Counted from the stretch's first letter, positions 9,836 through 18,590 are shown. The stretch is DNA of 64,000 nucleotides from Terriglobia bacterium (GCA_020073165.1 JAIQFP010000006.1:1-64000); one strand, 5' to 3'. Numbers and translations are program-made. Notes: a model not told the origin generated them from the letters alone.

Positions 9836-11425
9836 CTATCGCTCTATCTTTCTGCGGAATAGAAGACGCGTTAGAAGCGCTCCCAGGGAAATTATCGCAC
9901 ACAGATACGCGAACCAGTCGCCATGTCGGGTATAGAACGTGGTTACGTTCGACAAGGCGTAAGGGGCCTCGAGTGCAGTGCGTATCTTGCGTGGCACGCT
10001 GGCCATCACCCGCCCGTAAGGGTCGATGGAGGCCGTAACCCCGGTGTTGGTGTCACGCAGCAGCCAACGGTTATTTTCCACCGCGCGCATGCGCGCCTGT
10101 TTCAGATGCTGCGCGTAAGCTCCACTGTCGCCATACCAGCCGTCGTTGGAGATGTTCACGAACACCTGCGCGCCTTGCTCGGCGGATTGCCGCACCTCAT
10201 CGGGGAAGATGGATTCGTAACAGATGAAGACCCCCAGCTTGCTCCCGTCCGCCTCCAGCGGCGCCCGCGACGTGCCTCGGGAAAAATCGCCGACCGCTTG
10301 CGTCAGCCCTCCGGCAAAGGCAAAGACGCGCTTGAACGGGACATACTCTCCAAAGGGTACTAAGTGCATCTTGTCATACCGCGCCACCCATTCGCCGCTG
10401 GGATTCACCAGCGCGCCGGAGTTGTACAGCTCGGTGGCTTGCTCGGGCGTCTGGCTGGCATTGCGGACGCCCAGGGTACCGGCCAGCACCCAGGTCTGCT
10501 GCTGGCGCGCAATGTTGCTGACGGTGGCGCGGAAGATAGGATCGGTGGCATAGAAGGGGGCCGGTGATTCCGGCCACACGATCAGGTCCGGATGCCGCCG
10601 CTCGCCGGGTGGATTCAGGCTGAGCGTACTCAACTCCCGCAACGTTTCGTCGAAATACTCTCGGGTCCAGTCGGCGCCTTCGAGAACCGGTACATTCTCC
10701 TGCACCAGGCGCGCACTGTGGTCGGTCAGTACCGCTGGCGGACTGATCAAACGCCCGGATTGCAGCACTACCGCGGCCCCCACCGCTGCGGCCAGCAGCG
10801 CCTTGCGTTTCTCCCTCCCTACCAGGAACGCCGCCGCCACCGCGGTGTTCACCACCATGATCTCGAATGACAAACCGTATACGCCGGTGACTGTCGCGAC
10901 CCGCGCCATGGGAATGTTGTCCACCTGCGCGATCCCCAGCAAATCCCAGGGGAACCCGGTGATGCGGGTGCGGGCCAGTTCCACCGCGACCCACACCACG
11001 GGCGAAAGGAGCAGAGCCCGTCGGCTAAAGGAACTTGGTCCGGCAAGCAGGCTGATCAGCAGCCCGAAAACTCCGTGGTAAAGGGCCAGGTAGAGGCAGA
11101 AGAGAATCAGGATGCCGACCGCGGCGGGCGTATTCACCCCGCCGTACTGGTGCATAACGTTGTAAATCCAATAACAGGTGCCGGCGTACCAGAAGATTCC
11201 GCACACATACCCCAGCACAAAACCTTGCCTGGGCCCGGCCGGCAACAGCTTGATTCCCGCCCGGAGTTGCAAGGTATCCGGCTGCCGCGCTCGCAGCAGC
11301 CCAATCAGGAGCGGCGCGATCGCCGCCCACGACAACATATACAGGTTGGGCAACGGAAAGATCAGGATCTGCAATCCGGCCGAGAGCAGGACCAGCAGCC
11401 AGGCGCTCTTGTGAATCTGCCGCAC
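9836..11425 (-). CDS. lnt: Apolipoprotein N-acyltransferase
   Basis: Transfers an acyl chain from phospholipid to the N-terminal Cys of apolipoproteins in the inner membrane. About 529 residues if started at GTG 11425; a TTG at 11440 is an alternative. The frame stays open further upstream, but that part overlaps the divergent peptidase gene and is not credible. Several membrane helices fill the first 200 residues (for example LLVLLSAGLQILIFPL). The nitrilase-like domain follows with all three catalytic residues in context: Glu in LIVWPESPAPF, Lys in RYDKMHLVPFGEYVPF and Cys in GVFICYESIFPDEVR. A final helix ends at RRKIER. It is first in a minus-strand unit with prfB, two bases away. Confidence 0.93.
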   Translation of the reverse strand: MRQIHKSAWLLVLLSAGLQILIFPLPNLYMLSWAAIAPLLIGLLRARQPDTLQLRAGIKLLPAGPRQGFVLGYVCGIFWYAGTCYWIYNVMHQYGGVNTPAAVGILILFCLYLALYHGVFGLLISLLAGPSSFSRRALLLSPVVWVAVELARTRITGFPWDLLGIAQVDNIPMARVATVTGVYGLSFEIMVVNTAVAAAFLVGREKRKALLAAAVGAAVVLQSGRLISPPAVLTDHSARLVQENVPVLEGADWTREYFDETLRELSTLSLNPPGERRHPDLIVWPESPAPFYATDPIFRATVSNIARQQQTWVLAGTLGVRNASQTPEQATELYNSGALVNPSGEWVARYDKMHLVPFGEYVPFKRVFAFAGGLTQAVGDFSRGTSRAPLEADGSKLGVFICYESIFPDEVRQSAEQGAQVFVNISNDGWYGDSGAYAQHLKQARMRAVENNRWLLRDTNTGVTASIDPYGRVMASVPRKIRTALEAPYALSNVTTFYTRHGDWFAYLCAIISLGALLTRLLFRRKIER

Positions 11426-11509
11426 GCGGTAGGATATCAAACTGCGTTTCGCCTGCCGTGCTTCCCGCTCTGCACTCCCGAGGAACCGCTTCGCTGTAAA
11501 ATCCTCAGC

Positions 11510-12901
11510 ATGAAATCCAAGCTCCTCCTGATCTGTGTCTTGTTCGCACTCACTCCCCTGGCGCTCGGCGCTGCGGCCACCATGCGCCTGGACTACTACC
11601 ACACTGGCAGCGCCACCCAGGAGACGTTCAGCCTGGATCGCACCGTGATTGAGCCACTGCCCTGGCCCGGAGACCCGGCCAAGGCCATCGACGACAGCAA
11701 TCTCGGACTTTATCTGTTCGAGGTTCACGATCAGGCCAGCGGAAAGCTGCTCTACTCGCGCGGATTCAACTCCGTCTATGGCGAGTGGGTGACCACGGCG
11801 GAAGCCAATTCGGCCAGCCGCACGTTCTCCGAATCCTTGCGCTTTCCTGCTCCCTCGGCGCCGGTGAAGATTGTTTTGAAGAAGAGGGAAGAAGAGAAAT
11901 TTGTTGAAGTCTGGACGACCACCATCGACCCGAAAGACAAATTCATCGACACCTCACGCCCGCCTTCTCCCGGCCCGCTGCTCGCAATACAAGAGTCGGG
12001 CGCGCCGGCTACGAAAGTGGACTTGCTGATCCTCGGGGACGGTTACACGGCCTCCGAGCGCGCGAAATTTGAAAAAGACGCTCGTCGCTTCACCAAAATC
12101 CTGTTTGACGCATCGCCCTTTCGCGAGCACCGCCAGGACTTCAACGTCTGGGGGCTCTGTCCCGCGGCGGACGAGTCCGGCGTTTCCCGTCCCTCGGCCG
12201 GACAGCATCGCCGCTCCCCTGTAGGCACGACCTATGACACCTTCGACACGGAACGCTACATCCTGACCACCGAGAACCGCGCGCTACGCGACGTAGCCTC
12301 CTATGCGCCCTACGAGTTCATTGAAATCCTGGTGAACGGAAAAACCTACGGTGGCGGCGGGATCTTCAATCAGTACGCCACGGTCGCCGCCGACAGCGAG
12401 TGGGCTCCGTATGTGTTCGTGCACGAATTCGGCCATCAGTTCGCCGCCCTCGCCGACGAGTATTACACCTCGCAAGTGGCCTACGCTCCGCAGACCAAGA
12501 GAGTCGAGCCTTGGGAGCCGAACGTAACCGCGCTGCTCGATCCGGCGGACCTGAAATGGAAGGACCTGGTTTCCGCTGGTACGCCTTTACCCACTCCGTG
12601 GAGCAAAGAGCAGTTTGAAACCTACGAGCAGCAAATCCAGACGCAACGCCGTGAGCTCCGCGCCCAGAACCGTCCCGAGTCGGAGATGAACGAGCTATTC
12701 AAGAAGGAGCGGCAGCAGGAAGACGCGCTCCTGGCCTCGGAGAAATACGCCGGGAAAGTGGGCGCCTTCGAAGGCGCCGACTACGAGGCCCACGGCTACT
12801 ACCGCCCGGAGGTGAATTGCATCATGTTCACCCGGCATCCCGCCTTCTGCGCTGTCTGCAAGAGGGCAATTGAGCGGATCATTGGGATGTATGCCAACTA
12901 G
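11510..12901 (+). CDS. Secreted M64-family (IgA peptidase-like) metallopeptidase
   Basis: 463 residues starting MKSKLLLICVLFALTPLALGA, a clear signal peptide. The N-terminal 150 residues form the beta-rich M64 N-terminal domain. The peptidase domain begins at DLLILGDGYTASERAKFEKD, a hallmark of peptidase_M64, and carries the zinc site HEFGHQF (His near residues 305 and 309) followed by LADEYY, where the downstream acidic residues are typical. A late Cys pair (INCIMF...FCAVCKRAIE) probably forms a disulfide. The real substrate is unknown; the IgA name comes from gut bacteria and is unlikely to describe a soil organism. It is divergent from lnt with 84 bases between them. Confidence 0.85.
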   Translation: MKSKLLLICVLFALTPLALGAAATMRLDYYHTGSATQETFSLDRTVIEPLPWPGDPAKAIDDSNLGLYLFEVHDQASGKLLYSRGFNSVYGEWVTTAEANSASRTFSESLRFPAPSAPVKIVLKKREEEKFVEVWTTTIDPKDKFIDTSRPPSPGPLLAIQESGAPATKVDLLILGDGYTASERAKFEKDARRFTKILFDASPFREHRQDFNVWGLCPAADESGVSRPSAGQHRRSPVGTTYDTFDTERYILTTENRALRDVASYAPYEFIEILVNGKTYGGGGIFNQYATVAADSEWAPYVFVHEFGHQFAALADEYYTSQVAYAPQTKRVEPWEPNVTALLDPADLKWKDLVSAGTPLPTPWSKEQFETYEQQIQTQRRELRAQNRPESEMNELFKKERQQEDALLASEKYAGKVGAFEGADYEAHGYYRPEVNCIMFTRHPAFCAVCKRAIERIIGMYAN

Positions 12902-12987
12902 AAGTTAAGCTACATCCTTGTGCGATCTGGTTACGCGCTGCCGGATATATACTCTTCCCGGTCGCATACAGGAAGAAGGAGCCTTCC

Positions 12988-13521
12988 ATGTCTGAAGATG
13001 CCACGCTCAGTCACCTAGAAGCACTTCGAGAGGACACACGTGATGAGGTGAAGCGAAGGATTCAGCAGAGGGATCAGTATTCGATGCAGCTGACGGTCGC
13101 TCTCGGTGCCGTAGTAATCGGTGCGTTTTCCACGAAGGGCACTCCACGTCTCTTTGCGCTTGCGCCCCTCATCTCGATTTACTTTACGGCCCTTATCCTC
13201 TATAGCTATCGAATCCATGACGTTCTGGCCACTTATCTTCGACGAGAAATCGAACCTCGTTTTGCAACTTTGTGCGGAATCCCGACCGAAAAAGAATGGG
13301 AAACGTGGTACGTGGGAGGCGGCCGCAAACCGGGAATGAGACGATTGTTTTTCGTGATAGAGATGTGGGCTGTCATCGTTCTCTCATTGGCATACGTTTG
13401 GCACAAAACGTGGAGCGAGCCACGCTCACTGTTTACGTGCGCCCTACTCGTTGGAACCGTCACGTACATATTCCTGGGCGCATGGACATCGCTGTTGGTC
13501 CGGAAGTGGAGAAAAGATTAG
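12988..13521 (+). CDS. Four-helix membrane protein of unknown function
   Basis: 177 residues preceded by an AGGAAGAAGGAG ribosome site. A charged amphipathic N terminus (HLEALREDTRDEVKRRIQQRDQY) is followed by four hydrophobic segments near residues 33-50, 57-75, 120-140 and 150-170, with a soluble stretch after the second that contains WETWYVGGGRKPG. This pairing of an N-terminal charged helix with two helical hairpins is loosely like SLATT-type membrane proteins, but no diagnostic motif was found. Base composition is visibly lower in G+C than its neighbours (bases 13201-13260 are about 47% G+C). The downstream phosphatase frame overlaps its 3' end. Confidence 0.7.
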   Translation: MSEDATLSHLEALREDTRDEVKRRIQQRDQYSMQLTVALGAVVIGAFSTKGTPRLFALAPLISIYFTALILYSYRIHDVLATYLRREIEPRFATLCGIPTEKEWETWYVGGGRKPGMRRLFFVIEMWAVIVLSLAYVWHKTWSEPRSLFTCALLVGTVTYIFLGAWTSLLVRKWRKD

Positions 13522-14110
13522 GGACTGGCCTCAGGACGAGATCAGTGCTCGATATCGCCGGTGTGTCTTCTTAGATAGGGACGGTACAATTAACGCGGAT
13601 ACGCATTATCCACATCGCGTTGAGGATTTCGAATTCATCCCAAAGGCAGTGCAAGGCCTTCGACTCCTGTCGGCTCTGCCTCTAGGTATTGTCGTTGTGT
13701 CCAATCAAGCTGGCATAGCACTTGGACTCTTCACGCGCGAACAGATGTCGCAGTTCAACGCCGAGCTTCGCTCACGAGTTCTAGCGATCGGGGGACGGAT
13801 AGACGCGTTCTACTATTGTCCTCACCTGGAACCAAAGGACCTGAAACCTGGATCGGTCCCATGCGAATGCTCTAAGCCGGCTCCAGGCATGCTTCTTGAG
13901 GCCGCGGCGGACTTCGACATCGACTTAGCTTCAAGTTTTGTTGTGGGGGACAAGAGCTCAGACGTTGCAGCTGGACAGGCAGCAGGGTGTGTAACGATAC
14001 TGGTCAGAACCGGACAAGCAGGTCGCGAAGCTGGGGCCGTGCCTGTTCAGCCGACGCATAGGGCGGCCGACCTGTACGAAGCTGCCCTAATCGTGAAAAG
14101 CCATGTTTAA
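13451..14110 (+). CDS. GmhB-like HAD phosphatase (heptose-bisphosphate/histidinol-phosphate type)
   Basis: A HAD-IIIA phosphatase with motif I CVFLDRDGTIN, motif II VVVSNQAG and motif III/IV KPAPGMLLEAA...FVVGDKSSDVAAG. It also has the GmhB zinc loop (YYCPHLEPKDLKPGSVPCECSKPAPG). GmhB removes the 7-phosphate of D-glycero-D-manno-heptose 1,7-bisphosphate in lipopolysaccharide core synthesis; other sugar-phosphate substrates are possible. The start is unclear: the only standard in-frame start is TTG at 13451, inside the upstream gene and without a good ribosome site, while homology begins near 13545. An ATT at 13517, five bases after GGAG, is another option. Its 3' end overlaps the opposing NTPase gene by 24 bases. 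Codon use resembles the A/T-richer gene before it. Confidence 0.78.
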   Translation: MEPSRTYSWAHGHRCWSGSGEKIRDWPQDEISARYRRCVFLDRDGTINADTHYPHRVEDFEFIPKAVQGLRLLSALPLGIVVVSNQAGIALGLFTREQMSQFNAELRSRVLAIGGRIDAFYYCPHLEPKDLKPGSVPCECSKPAPGMLLEAAADFDIDLASSFVVGDKSSDVAAGQAAGCVTILVRTGQAGREAGAVPVQPTHRAADLYEAALIVKSHV

Positions 14111-14710
14111 CCTCTGCCTCACAAAAGCCACAATTTCCTCGGTGACATACTCCGGCGGCCAGATGTGAAAGATCGGCCGCCCGGCCACCGGCTTGAGCGA
14201 AACTCCCTGCCAGGCAGCTTTGTTCGGGCCTTCCTTGGGCTCGTGCAATATCACGCCGTCAGCCAGATCAAGAAACTGTTGCGCTGAGTTCTTGAAATCC
14301 GCTGTAGCCGGATCAAGCACCGTCAGATAAATGTCCGGACGCAGGAATTTCAAGATACTGTTCGATTCCAAAATCACATTCTCAGCCTCGGCCAGCCTGT
14401 GACGAATCGTGGGCATCGCCTCCGCCAGCCGGCCTTGCTCCGTGCGCACCCACCACGCACGCGCCGCACCTGCCACCAGAAAGCGCGAGGTGTCAGACTC
14501 CCCTGTGCGATCCTTTTCTTCCGACATGGCCCAGGTGTGGTCATCGGTCGCGCAGTCGCACGGTTTGCCGTCGGCCGAGCAGACTCCGTGGCCGTACTGC
14601 GTGATCTTCAACGCAGTCCAGTGGTATTCCCGCAGAGCGGCGATCAGCCCTGCGACCACACTGGTCTTGCCCACGCTCCGCGAGTGTCCGCCAACGACAA
14701 CGATGGCCAT
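14087..14710 (-). CDS. MobB-like P-loop NTPase
   Basis: 207 residues with an N-terminal Walker A, VVVGGHSRSVGKTSVVAGLIAAL, and the pattern of SIMIBI-class NTPases related to MobB and CooC: TALKITQYGHGVC, a Cys-rich loop (CSADGKPCDCATDDHTW), and ILESNSILKFLRPDIYLTVLDP in place of Walker B. The Cys cluster could bind metal. MobB binds GTP and assists molybdenum cofactor maturation, but no molybdopterin gene is nearby, so the target is open. The start codon follows the lpxD stop directly, suggesting co-transcription with lpxD. Confidence 0.75.
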   Translation of the reverse strand: MAIVVVGGHSRSVGKTSVVAGLIAALREYHWTALKITQYGHGVCSADGKPCDCATDDHTWAMSEEKDRTGESDTSRFLVAGAARAWWVRTEQGRLAEAMPTIRHRLAEAENVILESNSILKFLRPDIYLTVLDPATADFKNSAQQFLDLADGVILHEPKEGPNKAAWQGVSLKPVAGRPIFHIWPPEYVTEEIVAFVRQRLNMAFHD

Positions 14711-15706
14711 CTATTCCTTCCTTGCCAGACGCGCCAGCACGGCCAGTTCCTTCAGATATTCACGAATCGGCCGTGCCGGTGTCCCCCAGAACACCACGCC
14801 TTTGCCGCGGATCACCTTCTTGCTGGGAATGCCGCTCTGCGCACCCAGGATGGCGCCTTCTTCGATGCGCACGTGGTCGGCGATGCCCACCTGCCCACCA
14901 ATCACCACATTCTTCTCCACCACCGCGCTGCCGGAGAGCCCGGTTTGCGCCGCGATCACCACGTCCTCGCCGATCTGCACGTTATGTCCCACGTGCACCA
15001 GGTTGTCAATCTTCGTCCCGCGGCCAATGCGGGTCACATCCAGCGCGCCCCGGTCCACGGTCGCGTTCGCTCCAATTTCCACGTCATCCCCGATCTCCAG
15101 CCGCCCTACCTGGGGAAACTTCTCATAGTGGCCCGTCGCCTGATCGCATACATAACCGAAGCCGTCGCTGCCCAGCACCGCACCCGCGTGGACGATCACG
15201 CGCTCACCCAACCGCGCCCCGTCATACACCGTAACGTTCGGGTACAGCTGGCAATCGCTTCCGATCTTTACCCGGGCCCCAATCACGCAGCCTCCGCCAA
15301 TCCGTGTCCCGTCGCCAACCTCCACGTTTTCACCGATCACTACTCGCTCTCCGACCGAAACGTTCTTCCCCAACCGTGCCGAAGAATGCACGATCGCGCT
15401 GGGGTGAATGCCTTCCACGTGTGCCGCCCCTGCCGAAAGCATTTGGGCCGCCCGCGCAAACGCCAGGCGAGGCTGCGCGCACACCAGCAATGGTTTGGCG
15501 CTCGCCTTTCCCGCTGCAAACTCTCCCGTGATCACCGCGCCCGCCTTGGATTCGAGCGCCGCGCCGAGTTCCTTCTCGTCCTCAACAAACACCAGGTCTC
15601 CGGCCATGGCCGATTGCATGCTCGCAATCCCTGTGACCTCCACGTTGCCATCTCCCAGCACATGGCCCTGCACCAACTTGGCTATCTCTTTGAGTGAGCG
15701 CTTCAT
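14711..15706 (-). CDS. lpxD: UDP-3-O-acylglucosamine N-acyltransferase
   Basis: Third step of lipid A synthesis: adds the N-linked 3-hydroxyacyl chain to UDP-3-O-acylglucosamine. 331 residues from the ATG at 15706, chosen because AAAGGTG lies just upstream and [14 protein letters not shown] fits the family start. An N-terminal uridine-binding domain (about 1-100) precedes a left-handed beta helix of hexapeptide repeats ([17 protein letters not shown] and onward). The catalytic His lies in [22 protein letters not shown]. The C-terminal helix ends [17 protein letters not shown]. The immediately following P-loop gene is an unusual neighbour, since lpxD more often sits beside fabZ and lpxA. Confidence 0.95.
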   Translation of the reverse strand: MKRSLKEIAKLVQGHVLGDGNVEVTGIASMQSAMAGDLVFVEDEKELGAALESKAGAVITGEFAAGKASAKPLLVCAQPRLAFARAAQMLSAGAAHVEGIHPSAIVHSSARLGKNVSVGERVVIGENVEVGDGTRIGGGCVIGARVKIGSDCQLYPNVTVYDGARLGERVIVHAGAVLGSDGFGYVCDQATGHYEKFPQVGRLEIGDDVEIGANATVDRGALDVTRIGRGTKIDNLVHVGHNVQIGEDVVIAAQTGLSGSAVVEKNVVIGGQVGIADHVRIEEGAILGAQSGIPSKKVIRGKGVVFWGTPARPIREYLKELAVLARLARKE

Positions 15707-15762
15707 GGCACCTTTGTATACGTTCACCGAGGGAAAGAAAAGCACGGGACTAGAATGCTGCT

Positions 15763-15906
15763 ATGGAACGCAAGATCTTCTGGATCGTGTTTATCGCCCT
15801 GGGGCTGGTAGCAGATTTCATCCTGCCGCTCTGGTGGGCCCTGGCCGCTACCATCCCGATCGCGTTTGTAAGCTGGTGGATCGCCTACCGCAGTGATTGG
15901 TTCTGA
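15763..15906 (+). CDS. 47-residue two-helix membrane protein
   Basis: A short complete frame (ATG to TGA) between two minus-strand lipid A genes. It encodes two hydrophobic segments, IFWIVFIALGLVADFILPL and WALAATIPIAFVSWWIAY, ending RSDWF. A short loop separates them, and Trp and aromatic residues sit at the predicted membrane borders. The ribosome site is weak. It is divergent from lpxD (56 bases) and ends 18 bases before the end of the acyltransferase gene. Function unknown; its hairpin design and lack of rare codons suggest it is real. Confidence 0.6.
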   Translation: MERKIFWIVFIALGLVADFILPLWWALAATIPIAFVSWWIAYRSDWF

Positions 15907-15924
15907 GCAAAGGAGTTCGTAGCC

Positions 15925-16824
15925 TCAGTACAACCCCGCCTCGCCCTCCGGCCGCGTCTTCCACCGCCGATGTACCCACAGCCACTGGGCGGGATAGCGC
16001 CGCACGTACTCCTCGATAATCTTCGTAAACAGCGCCGTGTTCGTCACCACATCGTCCTCGTCGTTACCGGTTCGCACCAACTTCACCGCCGGGTCAAAGC
16101 GCAGCCGGTATTTGCGCAGAACGGAATCCCAGATGGTGAAGGTGGGCACCACCGCGGCATCGGTGCGCAGGGCGATCCTGGCCAGCCCGCTTGCGGTACA
16201 CGCCGGGACCCCAAAAAAATCCACAAAAACGCCCTGCGGCGGGGTCATGTTGGTGTCCATCAAAATCCCCACCACCTCGCCTGCCTTCATGGCCGCCAGC
16301 AGGCCACGCACGAAATTGTCTTTGTCTACGGTAGTGTTGCCGTGCAGGGTGCGGTAGCGGCGGATCAGCACGTCCAGGTAGATGTTGTCCATAGGACGCA
16401 TCACCACGTGCATCCAATGGCCGTGCAGGGAGTGGGTGAAGGCGGAGAGTTCCCATCCCCCCAAGTGCGCGGTGAGATACAGCACTCCCTTGCCGCGCGC
16501 GAAGGCCCGCTCGAAGTTCTCGAAGCCGTCGTACACCACAACTTGATTGACGTTTTCGCGAGTGTAGCGGGGAAACAGGCAGACTTCGGCCAGCTGACGG
16601 CCCAGCGAGGTGAACACACCGCGCAGGATTCGCGCGCGTTCCCGCCGGCTCTTCTCTGGCAGCGCCATGGCCAGGTTGCGCATGCCCACCCGGCGCAGGC
16701 GCGCGTGCAGCAGGTAAACCACCCATGCCAGGGAAATGCCCACCGCCTGGGCCAGCGGGCGCGGCAGGACGCCTACTGCCTTGACGATCAGCCAGACCGG
16801 CGCATACTCGAGTCGCTGACGCAT
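15925..16824 (-). CDS. LpxL/HtrB-type lysophospholipid acyltransferase
   Basis: 299 residues if started at ATG 16824 (MRQRLEYAPVWLIVKAVGVLPR); an upstream frame to 16920 reads a non-family extension. It contains an N-terminal membrane helix and the HX4E catalytic motif in YLTAHLGGWELSAF, followed by MRPMDN and GNTTVDKDNFVRGLLAAMKAGEVVGILMDTN, which match the lipid A secondary acyltransferases. It probably adds a secondary acyl chain to lipid A or a related glycolipid at the inner membrane. The C terminus has the WLWVHRRWKTRPEGE motif common in the LpxL family. It lies 68 bases downstream of the SYLF gene on the same strand. Confidence 0.87.
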   Translation of the reverse strand: MRQRLEYAPVWLIVKAVGVLPRPLAQAVGISLAWVVYLLHARLRRVGMRNLAMALPEKSRRERARILRGVFTSLGRQLAEVCLFPRYTRENVNQVVVYDGFENFERAFARGKGVLYLTAHLGGWELSAFTHSLHGHWMHVVMRPMDNIYLDVLIRRYRTLHGNTTVDKDNFVRGLLAAMKAGEVVGILMDTNMTPPQGVFVDFFGVPACTASGLARIALRTDAAVVPTFTIWDSVLRKYRLRFDPAVKLVRTGNDEDDVVTNTALFTKIIEEYVRRYPAQWLWVHRRWKTRPEGEAGLY

Positions 16825-16892
16825 AGACGAAGTTGCGAGGGTAGCATCGGGGCTCACCCGCTGAAAAGCCGCGTCCGCAAAACGCCGGCCAG

Positions 16893-17582
16893 CTACTTGT
16901 CCGCTGCCGACTTGGCCCACTTGGCCAACGTATTCAGGAAAGGATACGCGTTGGCGGGCGCATCGATCATGCCCTTCAGCGATGTCTTGAACGGCACCAT
17001 ACGTCCGTAGAAATCCTTGGTACTGCTCTTGTCCTGCTTGACCACTGCTCCGGTCAGCTCCAGGCCGGCGAAGGCGCCGCGGGAGCGGGAGTAGCTCAGC
17101 ACCTGGGCGCGCAGCTTCCAGTCGGTGTTGGCGGAAGCATTACGCCCTACCGGACCCGCGGCCACGCTGGCATCGGCGCCCAACTTAAACTTGCTGGAAA
17201 GCAGGTTTTTCATGCCCTCGTTGTTCATGATCAGCATCACCAGGTCAACCGCCTGGCCGCCGATCTGCAACCCGAAGCTGCCACCGGTGACGACAAAAAA
17301 TGCCGGCGCGCTCCAGCCCTTGGGGGTGCGGCAACTGGCTACTCCGCGGCCATAGCGGGCGCCCACGATGAAGCCGCCATTTAGCATGGTGGGTACCACC
17401 GCCACGCATTCGGCCGAGGCCAGTACATCCTCGGGAATGCCTTGGTCCGGCGCGCTCTGGATCTCATCCAGCACCGTTCCTGCGGCCTTGACCCGGTCTT
17501 CCGCCTTGCTTTCGTTCTCCTCAGCCGCGCACGCCGCCACGGCCAGACAGATCACTACCCACAGAACCAGAACTCTTCTCAT
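16893..17582 (-). CDS. SYLF/Ysc84 lipid-binding domain protein, secreted
   Basis: 229 residues with an N-terminal signal sequence (MRRVLVLWVVICLAVAACA); the Cys in VAAC could be a lipobox, so it may be a lipoprotein. The SYLF domain fills the rest: IPEDVLASAECVAVVPTMLNGGFIVGARYGRG, ASCRTPKGWSAPAFFVVTGGSFGLQIGGQ, VDLVMLIMNNEGMKNLL and the GPVGR segment. The family binds anionic phospholipids. Its position next to lipid A genes suggests an envelope role, which is an inference. The 284 bases between this gene and the regulator that follows hold only an ATTACC/GGTAAC pair at 17824-17851. Confidence 0.85.
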   Translation of the reverse strand: MRRVLVLWVVICLAVAACAAEENESKAEDRVKAAGTVLDEIQSAPDQGIPEDVLASAECVAVVPTMLNGGFIVGARYGRGVASCRTPKGWSAPAFFVVTGGSFGLQIGGQAVDLVMLIMNNEGMKNLLSSKFKLGADASVAAGPVGRNASANTDWKLRAQVLSYSRSRGAFAGLELTGAVVKQDKSSTKDFYGRMVPFKTSLKGMIDAPANAYPFLNTLAKWAKSAADK

Positions 17583-17866
17583 TTCTCCTCAACTTTCTGG
17601 AAGCAAAAGATGCCTGGGAATTCGATGCTCCTGATTCTAAAGGATTCCCCTGAGGAAAAAAGAGTTGTTCGTCGGCCGGTGTTTTCGGTGGCTGACAATC
17701 CGGGCTTGTAGAGGACAAAAAATCGGGGTCGGCAATGGCGACCTAAGTCCCCACTCCCAACCCCGTCTCCCAGGTTCTGTGGTAGGTGAGCGCAGTATGC
17801 GTTAGGGGTGGAAAAGGGACAAGATTACCCAGGTCACTGTACTAAGGTAACCAGTGGGGATATGGG

Positions 17867-18529
17867 CTACTTCGCCGTCACCAGCGAGTGGGTGATGGCG
17901 TGGACCGAGAGGGCGATGCGGTTCTGCACCCCGACCTTACGCATCAACTTGGCCACGTGGGCTTTCACAGTACGCTCTTCGATGCCCAAGGCTGCGCCAA
18001 TCTCCTTGTTGGAGCGGCCCGCCACCAGCATTTCCAATACTTCTTTCTCACGATCGGTAAAGGTCACCCGACCCGCAGGGAAGATGCGGCCCGGCGCTGA
18101 ACTCACCCGTTCAATGAACATGGAGAGCACGCGCCGCGGCGCCCAAACTGAACCCTGGTTCACCACACGGATGGCTTGCACAAACTCGGCTGGCGAAGCG
18201 GCTTCGTCCACATAGCCTTTGGCGCCCGAGGCAATGGCCTTGAGAATGGTTTCTTCGTCCATACCCGAGCCGGTCACGATGATGCGCAGATCGGGCCGCG
18301 TGGCCTTCAGGCTGGCCATCACATCAAACAGGTTCTGGCCGTTGCGGTTGCCCAGCAGGATCAAATCAACGTTCTGCTGGGTGCCGATGTCGGGAAGTGA
18401 GGCGGAGATGAGTTCGAAGTCTGACTCCGAGTCGAACAGCGCTCGGAATCCCACGAATCGCAGGGGATCGCTTTCCACCACTGCTATGCGGATGACTGGC
18501 TTTCTTGCCGGTGCAGTTCCTGTTTTCAT
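17867..18529 (-). CDS. LuxR-type response regulator with degenerate receiver
   Basis: 220 residues from ATG 18529, chosen for its AGGAAAG ribosome site; a longer frame to 18655 is not credible. The receiver half has the acidic pair (VVESDP) and the conserved Lys (SGAKGYVDE), but the expected phosphorylated Asp is Gly: VDLILLGNRNGQN, residue 60. The C-terminal GerE/LuxR DNA-binding domain is intact (FTDREKEVLEMLVAGRSNKEIGAALGIEERTVKAHVAKLMRKVGVQNRIALSVHAI). Phosphorylation control is therefore unlikely, and the protein may be constitutive or sense something else. No histidine kinase is adjacent. GGTAAC/ATTACC motifs flank both ends of the gene. Confidence 0.88.
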   Translation of the reverse strand: MKTGTAPARKPVIRIAVVESDPLRFVGFRALFDSESDFELISASLPDIGTQQNVDLILLGNRNGQNLFDVMASLKATRPDLRIIVTGSGMDEETILKAIASGAKGYVDEAASPAEFVQAIRVVNQGSVWAPRRVLSMFIERVSSAPGRIFPAGRVTFTDREKEVLEMLVAGRSNKEIGAALGIEERTVKAHVAKLMRKVGVQNRIALSVHAITHSLVTAK

Positions 18530-18590
18530 AGCTTTCCTATGGGTGAACCTGCCGTTAGCATAGCTGCAATCCCCCGGGTTGCAAAGACTT

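Noticed and set aside
13451-13521. Genuine 71-base coding overlap between the membrane protein and the phosphatase
   Set aside because: Homology to GmhB begins only after the overlap; the upstream part is probably not translated in that frame.
14399-15697. Long plus-strand frame opposite lpxD
   Set aside because: His- and Arg-rich composition typical of an antisense shadow; lpxD is certain on the other strand.
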